Shown here: piece by piece, positions 54,323-60,638 of the stretch | How positions within the stretch are numbered: position 1 is the stretch's first letter | Layout of the letters: every line of letters begins with the position of its first letter | From: Candidatus Thiomargarita nelsonii | GTDB lineage: Bacteria > Pseudomonadota > Gammaproteobacteria > Beggiatoales > Beggiatoaceae | DNA: 60,638 bases | Direction: 5' to 3' | Assembly (NCBI GenBank): GCA_000785145.2 | Contig: JSZA02000026.1 | Location: 1-60,638, forward strand | Program-made: the position numbers and the translations under genes | Notes under the pieces: generated by a model | Databases searched by the model: none | What the model was told of the DNA's origin: nothing | The model's input: only the letters and a program-made list of their open reading frames with translations

Positions 54323-55765
54323 CTACCCCAACAACCTCTGATAAAGAGCCACATACTCCCTAGCACTCTTTTCCCAACTAAAATCACGGCTCATAGCAGA
54401 CAACTGCAAAGAGCGCCAAACCGACTTCTGACGAAACAACCCCAAAGCCCGTTGCACACAAGACAACAACTCACCTGAAGACTCACCCTCAAAAACAAAA
54501 CCCGTCGCCGTTTTACTCCTCAAATTCACAGGCGACGCATCCACCACCGTATCAGCCAACCCCCCAGTACATCGCACTATAGGAATCGTCCCATAACGCA
54601 TACTATACATCTGATTTAAGCCACACGGCTCAAAACGAGACGGCATCAAAAACATATCAGCACCCGCCTCAATCTGATGAGACAACGCCTCATCATAACC
54701 AATACTAACACTGATCAGTTTCGGATAAAGTTTCGCTAACTGCTGCAACTCCTCTTCTAACGCCTTATCACCACTACCGAGAATAGCCAACTGAGTACCC
54801 GTTTTCACAATCTCCGGAATAATAGGCAACAACAAATCGATCCCTTTTTGCTCAGTCAAACGACTAATCAACCCCAAAAGCGGCGCCTTCTTCGACGGTG
54901 GCAACTTCAACCTCGCACGTAAAGCCTGAGTATTACGAACCTTAACCGGCAAATTCTTAACACCATAATGACGGCTCAAAAAAGGATCAGACTCAGGATT
55001 CCAAGCCACCATATCAATCCCATTGACAATCCCAGACAAATTCTCACGACGCTCAGACAACAACCCCTCCAAACCACAACCATACTTTAAAGACTGAATC
55101 TCCTTCGCATAAGTTGGACTCACAGTCGTTATCCAATCCGCATAAAACAACCCCGCCTTCAAAAATGAAACCTGCCCATGATACTCCAACCCAAACATAC
55201 TAAAACTCTCAGGCGGCAACCCAAATAACTCCACCACCTCAGGACCAAAAATACCCTGATAAGCCATATTATGTATACTCATCACACAACGAGCGCGAGG
55301 CTGAGGAATAAACCTTAAAAAAGCCGGCACCAAACCCGTTGGCCAATCATTACAATGAATAATATCCGGCTTAAACAACAAACTATGATTACCAAATAAA
55401 GCCGCCACCTTAGACAACAAACCAAAGCGTAACTCATTATCATACCAATCACTACCATCAGGCGCCTGATAAGGACCACCCTCGCGCACATACAAATCAG
55501 GACAATCAATCACATAAACCGGCGTTAAACCACCAGGCATCGTCCCAACTAACAAACGCACAGGTTCCTGCAAAGGATACAACCTGATATCCTCATGCAC
55601 CTCAACAAGCGAAAGTTGCCTAAGCACCGCCGGATAACCAGGCAACAACAAACGCACATCAACCCCCAAAACTCGCAAAGCATTAGGCAAAGCAAAACTC
55701 ACATCACCCAACCCCCCGGTTTTAACCAACGGATAAGCCTCAGAAGTCACGAAAAGAACACGCAT
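54323..55765 (-). CDS. glgA: Glycogen synthase (ADP-glucose)
   Basis: 480 aa from the ATG at 55765. K15-TGGLGDV binds ADP-glucose; [15 protein letters not shown] is the second conserved GT5 motif. AGGAGG at 55780-55775 lies 9 bases before the ATG and inside the last two Arg codons of the rpoC-like gene; a TTG at 55771 is too close to that site. Translation is therefore probably coupled to the upstream gene. Other glg genes are not in the window. The coding strand is strongly G+T-biased, with little effect on conserved residues. Confidence 0.95.
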   Translation of the reverse strand: MRVLFVTSEAYPLVKTGGLGDVSFALPNALRVLGVDVRLLLPGYPAVLRQLSLVEVHEDIRLYPLQEPVRLLVGTMPGGLTPVYVIDCPDLYVREGGPYQAPDGSDWYDNELRFGLLSKVAALFGNHSLLFKPDIIHCNDWPTGLVPAFLRFIPQPRARCVMSIHNMAYQGIFGPEVVELFGLPPESFSMFGLEYHGQVSFLKAGLFYADWITTVSPTYAKEIQSLKYGCGLEGLLSERRENLSGIVNGIDMVAWNPESDPFLSRHYGVKNLPVKVRNTQALRARLKLPPSKKAPLLGLISRLTEQKGIDLLLPIIPEIVKTGTQLAILGSGDKALEEELQQLAKLYPKLISVSIGYDEALSHQIEAGADMFLMPSRFEPCGLNQMYSMRYGTIPIVRCTGGLADTVVDASPVNLRSKTATGFVFEGESSGELLSCVQRALGLFRQKSVWRSLQLSAMSRDFSWEKSAREYVALYQRLLG

Positions 55766-55771
55766 CACCAA

Positions 55772-58700
55772 CTACCTCCTATCCTCGTGAAAACCCGTAC
55801 CCGCCGGAATTAAACGCCCCAAAATCACATTCTCCTTAATACCCCGTAAATCATCACAACTACCCTGAAGCGCACTATTCAACAACACCCGCGTCGTATC
55901 CATAAACGACGCAGCAGAAATAAAAGAATCCGTCGCTAACGACGCCTTAGTAATCCCCAACAAATGACGCTCCCAAGTCGCCGCCTTACCCACCTTCTCA
56001 TTTTCAGCTAACAACCGACTTTCAGAAACCACCTCACCACAAAAAAACGGCGTATCGCCCGGCTCCACAACAATCACAGAACCCAACATCTGCCGGATAA
56101 TCACCTCAAAATGCTGACAACTAATACTAACATCATGATTAATAAAAATTTCTTGCAAATCATCCACCAAATACCTAACCAACCCACCCACACCCCTCAA
56201 CCGTAAAATATCATGAAGATTTGGACTACCCTCCACAATCACATCCCCCACCTCCACATCATCACCACTCGCAACCCTCACATCCCGCCACTTCGGAATA
56301 GAAAACACCTCAGAAGACCCATCATCACCCGTAATAACAAAACGATGTTTAATCTTAGACTCCTTACCAAAACTAACCCGACCAGCACGAAGTGCCAAAA
56401 TACCAGGCGCCTTAGGAACACGCGCCTCAAACAAATCCACCAAACGACCCAAACCACTGCTACCAAACTCCCCAGAACCACCTCGCGGAACAAAAGCCAC
56501 AACATCACCCACATCCACCCTAACCCCATTATCCACATTAACAACCGATCCTGCTGGCAAACTCACAACCTCCTTAGAACCAGCAAACCTCAACGCCTGA
56601 TTATCCTTATCAACCACCTTAATACCAGGACGCAACTCCCCAGAACCTAAAGCCCACAAACCCCGACTTCTCACCCGATAACTAATGCGCCCGTTCCTAT
56701 CATCAAGCTCACGGACAACCGTAACACCCTCAACCATATCCACAAAACCAACAAATCCAGCCACCTCACAAATAACAGGACAAACCTCAGAAGACCAATA
56801 CGCCACCTGCCCCCCCGCCTCAACAACAGCCCCCTCATTAACCAAAAAAATCGCACCATAAGGCACCCGATGACGCTCATACACACCACCAGCACCATCA
56901 ACCACACAAATCACACCAGAATCAGAAACATTAACAAACTGAAAACCCAACGCCCCCCCACTTTTTAAACGCTGCAAAACCAACCTAACCCCCTCAAACA
57001 TAAGCACCCCACTACAACCCACCTCAACAAACTCAACAACCCCATAACCCCCAAACTCACCCCGAAACCGCGTCACCTTACCAACCGACTCCCCAACCGA
57101 CTGAGCCGCTACCACCCCCACAGCCTCACCAACCTCAACCAAAACACCCCGCCCCAAATCACGCCCATAACACAAAGCACAAACCCCCCCCTCAGACTCA
57201 CAAGTAATCGGAGAACGCACCTTAACCTCAACCACCCCCTTATCCTCAAGAAGCTCTACCCAATCCTCATCAAGAAAAGAACCCGCCTTCACAAAAGGCT
57301 CACCCACAACAAAAACATCCTCAGCCACCACACGACCAACCACCCGCTCACCCAAAGACACAACAACCCTCCCCCCCCTAACCAAAGGCGTCAAACACAA
57401 CCCCTCACTCGTACCACAATCATCCTCAACCACCACCACATCCTGCGCCACATCAACCAAACGCCGTGTCAAATAACCCGCATTAGCCGTTTTCACCGCC
57501 AAAGTCGCCAAATGCCTACGCATATTATGACTAGAAAAAAAATACTCAAACACACCCAAACCATCACGCAAACTAGCCGTGACCGGATTTTCAAAAAACG
57601 AACCATCCGCCTTAACCCTCAACCCACACATCCCCACAATTTCACGAATTTCCCCCAAACGGCATACACCCGACATCAACATCATAGACAAAGCACTTTC
57701 AGCCTTACCCTCTGCTGACAACTGACTCAACACCGCCTCAGCGACTTTATCCCTAGTTTGTGCCCAAATATCAACCACTTGATGATAACGTTGACCATGA
57801 GTTATCATACAACACCTATACTGCTCCTCCACCTCCTCAACACAAGCCATCGCCTCACCAATCAAAGCAGACTTATCCTCAGGCACCACCAAATCATCAA
57901 AACCCAAACTCAAACCAGAACGAGTCGCAAAAACAAAACCAAAATGCATCAACCTCTCAGCAAACCGAATCGTCTCCTCCAACCCAAAACCCCGAAAACA
58001 AAAAACCAACAACCCCAACAAACGCTCCCTCGTCAAACAACAATTGATCAACTCAAAAGGAAAGCCAACCGGAAGACAGCGAGAAAGAAACGCACGCCCC
58101 ACCGTCGTATTCACACGCACACCATCAACACGCACCACAACCGAAGCCTGCAAAGCAAGCCCCCCACTCAAAAAAGCCCGCTCAACCTCAGCCACATCAG
58201 CGAACACCAACCCAGGCACCCCCACACCCTCAGTCGTCAAAAAAAACAAACCCACAACCATCTCCTGCGAAGGCACAAACAAAGGCTCACCACAAACCGG
58301 AGAAAAAATATTAACCCCAGACATCAACAACACACGCGCCTCAACCTGAGCCTCCAAAGACAAAGGCACATGCACCGCCATCTGATCACCCTCAAACTTC
58401 GCATTAAATGCCCGACACACCAACGGATGTAAATGAATAGCCAAATCATCAACCAACACCGGCTCAAAAGCCTGAATACCCAAACGACACAAAGTCGGAA
58501 TCCGATTCAACAACACCGGAAAATCCACAACCACATCCTCAAGCACCTCCCAAACATCAGCAACCCTATCCTCAACTAACACCCTAGCCGCCTGAATAGA
58601 AATAGCCAACCCCCGTTTTTGCAACTCAAACAACAAAAACGGCTTAAAAAGCTCCAAAGCCATCACCTTCGGCAAACCACACTGATGCAATTTTAAAGAA

Positions 58701-59770
58701 GGATCCACCACAATCACAGAACGCCCAGAAAAATCCACCCGCTTACCCAACAAATTTTGACGGAAACGCCCCTGCTTACCCTTAATAATATCAGACAACG
58801 ACTGAAGCGGCTGCCTATTAGCCCCACTAACCAGCCGATGCTGCCGACCATTATCAAGCAACGCATCCACCGACTCCTGCAACATACGCAACTCATTCCG
58901 AATCACCACATCAGGCGCCTTCAACGCCAACAAACGCTTAGATCGATTATTACGAGTAATTACCCGACGATACAACTCATTCAAATCAGAACAAACAAAA
59001 CGCCCCATTCCCTCAGACGGCACCAAAGGACGCAAAGACGGAGGCAAAACCGGCAAAACCCTCAACACCATCCACTCAGGCTTATTAGTAGAACGCAAAA
59101 AAGCCTGAAACAACAACAAACGCTTTCTCAACTTTTTTCTCACAGACTCAGACTGACACGCACTGATGAGAACACGCAACTTTTCCACCTCAAGCGCCAA
59201 ATCGAGCGAACGTAACAACTCATAAATAGCCTCCCCCCCCATTCGCGCCTCAAAATCCTGTCCAAACGTCTCCAGATAAGCCACCTCAGACAACAACTGC
59301 CCCCGCTTTAAAGAAGTAGAACCCGGCTCAATAACGACATACATTTCAAAATAAAGAACACGCTCCAAGTCACGCAAAGACATATCCAATAACAGTCCAA
59401 TACGAGAAGGCAAAGACTTGAAATGCCAAATATGAGCAATGGGAGCGGCTAGCTCAATATGTCCCAAACGCTCACGGCGCACAGATGCTTTTGTGACTTC
59501 AACACCGCATTTTTCACAAACGATCCCTTGATGCTTAAATAGTTTGTATTTACCACATAAACATTCGTAATCTTTAATAGGGCCAAAAGTCCTAGCGCAA
59601 AATAATCCATCATGTTCAGGCTTAAAAGAACGATAATTAATAGTTTCTGGCGTTTTAATTTCCCCATAAGACCCTGAACGAATCTTTTCTGGAGACGCTA
59701 AACCTATACGAATCCTATCAAAATCTTTTACATGACTAAGATTTTTAAACAAATTTAATAAATCATCCAT
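55772..59770 (-). CDS. RNA polymerase beta-prime paralogue with altered active site
   Basis: 1,332 aa, nearly full length (Escherichia coli RpoC has 1,407). Zinc site 1 (C70, C72, C85, C88), the lid/rudder region, DNA-binding KGKQGRFRQNLLGKRVDFSGRS (read in parts), zinc site 2 (C785, C857, C864, C867) and the C-terminal LLGITKASLATDSFISAAS are kept. But the catalytic NADFDGD reads NAKFEGD (456-462): two of three Mg-binding Asp are K458 and E460. The trigger loop GEPGTQLTMRTFHIGG reads GESVGKVTRFRGEFGG (893-908), losing the catalytic His. The bridge helix is also altered. It cannot be the essential beta-prime. rpoB is not upstream. The frame is uninterrupted, so it is either a specialised pseudo-polymerase subunit or a decaying duplicate. 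Confidence 0.85.
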   Translation of the reverse strand: MDDLLNLFKNLSHVKDFDRIRIGLASPEKIRSGSYGEIKTPETINYRSFKPEHDGLFCARTFGPIKDYECLCGKYKLFKHQGIVCEKCGVEVTKASVRRERLGHIELAAPIAHIWHFKSLPSRIGLLLDMSLRDLERVLYFEMYVVIEPGSTSLKRGQLLSEVAYLETFGQDFEARMGGEAIYELLRSLDLALEVEKLRVLISACQSESVRKKLRKRLLLFQAFLRSTNKPEWMVLRVLPVLPPSLRPLVPSEGMGRFVCSDLNELYRRVITRNNRSKRLLALKAPDVVIRNELRMLQESVDALLDNGRQHRLVSGANRQPLQSLSDIIKGKQGRFRQNLLGKRVDFSGRSVIVVDPSLKLHQCGLPKVMALELFKPFLLFELQKRGLAISIQAARVLVEDRVADVWEVLEDVVVDFPVLLNRIPTLCRLGIQAFEPVLVDDLAIHLHPLVCRAFNAKFEGDQMAVHVPLSLEAQVEARVLLMSGVNIFSPVCGEPLFVPSQEMVVGLFFLTTEGVGVPGLVFADVAEVERAFLSGGLALQASVVVRVDGVRVNTTVGRAFLSRCLPVGFPFELINCCLTRERLLGLLVFCFRGFGLEETIRFAERLMHFGFVFATRSGLSLGFDDLVVPEDKSALIGEAMACVEEVEEQYRCCMITHGQRYHQVVDIWAQTRDKVAEAVLSQLSAEGKAESALSMMLMSGVCRLGEIREIVGMCGLRVKADGSFFENPVTASLRDGLGVFEYFFSSHNMRRHLATLAVKTANAGYLTRRLVDVAQDVVVVEDDCGTSEGLCLTPLVRGGRVVVSLGERVVGRVVAEDVFVVGEPFVKAGSFLDEDWVELLEDKGVVEVKVRSPITCESEGGVCALCYGRDLGRGVLVEVGEAVGVVAAQSVGESVGKVTRFRGEFGGYGVVEFVEVGCSGVLMFEGVRLVLQRLKSGGALGFQFVNVSDSGVICVVDGAGGVYERHRVPYGAIFLVNEGAVVEAGGQVAYWSSEVCPVICEVAGFVGFVDMVEGVTVVRELDDRNGRISYRVRSRGLWALGSGELRPGIKVVDKDNQALRFAGSKEVVSLPAGSVVNVDNGVRVDVGDVVAFVPRGGSGEFGSSGLGRLVDLFEARVPKAPGILALRAGRVSFGKESKIKHRFVITGDDGSSEVFSIPKWRDVRVASGDDVEVGDVIVEGSPNLHDILRLRGVGGLVRYLVDDLQEIFINHDVSISCQHFEVIIRQMLGSVIVVEPGDTPFFCGEVVSESRLLAENEKVGKAATWERHLLGITKASLATDSFISAASFMDTTRVLLNSALQGSCDDLRGIKENVILGRLIPAGTGFHEDRR

Positions 59771-60638
59771 AGCTTAAAAGTTATCAGTTTTCAAAAATAA
59801 GACTCTCCTTATCTAAGCAGTGCCATTAAATGTTCTCCCTTATGGCATTTTAATTTTTTTTGATAATATAATAAAATTATTTAATCAATTTAAATTTATC
59901 CGTTTGGATTTAAATGAGTTAAATCAAATTTAGTACAGCAGAGTCCCCTTAGTACCAAAACGAGTACAACCGGAAAAAGGAAAAAATGGATTGATAGATT
60001 TACAGCACGGTGGTAAGACAGATACCCTGATTCTGTGAATACAACATAAACTTTATGATATAATTATTAAAAATGAAACTTAACTCATCAAAATTTAAAA
60101 AAATTATACAATTAAAACAAATAGTTAATTATAATAACACCTCAATTAGGAGGGTCATGCCTCTTTTCCTGCTTGAGTATTTTACTTTTAATCATTTTAA
60201 TTTATATTTTTATATAAGTCAAGCAATCACAAAGCCAAAATGAGTATTTTGCAGTAAAAGCTTTGATAATTAAGCTTTATAGTTGTTTGTATGATTTAAT
60301 CATATTTATTTGTTAGACTGTATAATTTATATGTTAATATAAATACACAACGACAGACTATATGTGAAAACCGATTGGTCTTTGTTGACCCGTTCAATAT
60401 AATCCAGCCCGACGGGGTTGCTAAAACTCCGCTGGTTTGGTAAAATGAAAAATTGAATTTTTAATTTAATTTAAAATTAAATATTAAAAAAGGGACAAGT
60501 CTATTTATTATTTTCACGCAAGTTTGATAAAATATTTACACTCTCATAATTTTTTATAAATCACTGTCTAGCAAAAACACCAAAACCACGAAATGAGATC
60601 AAATCTAACAACAATTAATTGCGTTAATTTAATTTTTG
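59771..60638. other. Long A+T-rich gap upstream of the rpoC-like gene
   Basis: About 870 bp with no credible gene on either strand. rpoB or ribosomal protein genes, the usual neighbours of rpoC, are absent. A G+C-richer patch at 60365-60440 and a repeat word AGGGACAAGTCTA (60491-60503) are the only features. The promoter of the rpoC-like gene must lie here but I cannot pick it out; TAAGGAGAG at about 59800-59808 is too far from the start codon to be its ribosome site. Confidence 0.6.

Noticed and set aside
54217..54387. N-terminal extension of acs by 57 codons
   Set aside because: It is encoded by the CTCGTTCCCACGC repeat and the true start has a good AGGAG site and the family N-terminus.
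57758..58432. Long open frames on the + strand opposite the rpoC-like gene (one of 224 codons), and similar ones opposite acs and glgA
   Set aside because: They are rich in Thr, Pro, Asn, Lys and His only because that strand is almost pure A+C, where stop codons are rare. No family resemblance and no ribosome sites.
52300..59200. Diversity-generating retroelement or targeted hypermutation system as the cause of the skew
   Set aside because: No reverse transcriptase, template repeat or variable repeat is visible, and the bias affects whole genes including conserved ones.
55772..59770. Calling this the normal rpoC
   Set aside because: NADFDGD and the trigger loop are altered and rpoB is not upstream, so it cannot be the essential catalytic subunit.
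60157..60243. 28-codon frame preceded by AGGAGGG
   Set aside because: The ribosome site is only two bases from the ATG and the product looks random in A+T-rich DNA.
60365..60440. G+C-richer patch that might be a tRNA or small RNA
   Set aside because: No cloverleaf or strong hairpin could be folded by eye.

Overview
The window looks like a chromosomal piece of an A+T-rich gammaproteobacterium, most likely a sulfur oxidiser of the Beggiatoaceae/Thiotrichales type. Three things point there: the gammaproteobacterial gene order def-fmt-rsmB-DUF4390-ntrY-ntrX-trkA, a cysteine-free IscA-like protein that resembles DsrR of the sulfur-oxidation gene set, and intergenic regions packed with short palindromic and MITE-like repeats. 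The genus is an inference.

Layout. 0-4.4 kb: a small secreted protein, prmB, a tRNA-Asn with its own promoter and terminator, a stand-alone homing-endonuclease-like PD-(D/E)XK gene, glycerate kinase, a LEA14-like lipoprotein and a HIT protein. 4.4-10.3 kb: a DGQHR-domain protein, a double-Cache membrane sensor and a fusion of a Cache sensor to a pentameric ligand-gated ion channel. 10.3-19.4 kb: the conserved housekeeping/regulatory block. 19.6-26.4 kb: two giant paralogous kinase-LRR proteins, the second with the catalytic Asp changed to Asn. 26.5-31.1 kb: an orphan antitoxin-like gene disrupted by nested MITEs, gshB and a secreted beta-propeller protein.

31.4-49.9 kb is an accessory region. 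It holds a tandem array of envelope proteins sharing one domain (called Y here) and a second shared domain (X) attached to different N-terminal modules at four places. Two X copies flank a three-gene DUF262/AAA ATPase/unknown cassette that looks like defence. Next to it is a split OLD-like ATPase + DUF4276 pair whose second gene has an in-frame stop. Then comes a six-gene operon of DUF3108, X, two FtsX/LolCE-like permeases, a LolD-like ATPase and a secreted von Willebrand A protein. Together these suggest a periplasmic sensing or export system built around X/Y domains, with no named counterpart that I recognise.

50.2-52.1 kb holds a small gene, a Uma2-family gene, the DsrR-like gene and phhB. 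52.3-59.8 kb holds acs, glgA and a solitary 1,332-residue RNA polymerase beta-prime paralogue. The paralogue keeps both zinc-binding sites and both ends of the protein, but two of the three catalytic Asp residues and the trigger-loop catalytic residues are replaced. The coding strand of this stretch is extremely rich in G+T. rpoC-like and glgA look translationally coupled. About 870 bp of A+T-rich sequence with no clear gene closes the window, and rpoB is not present.
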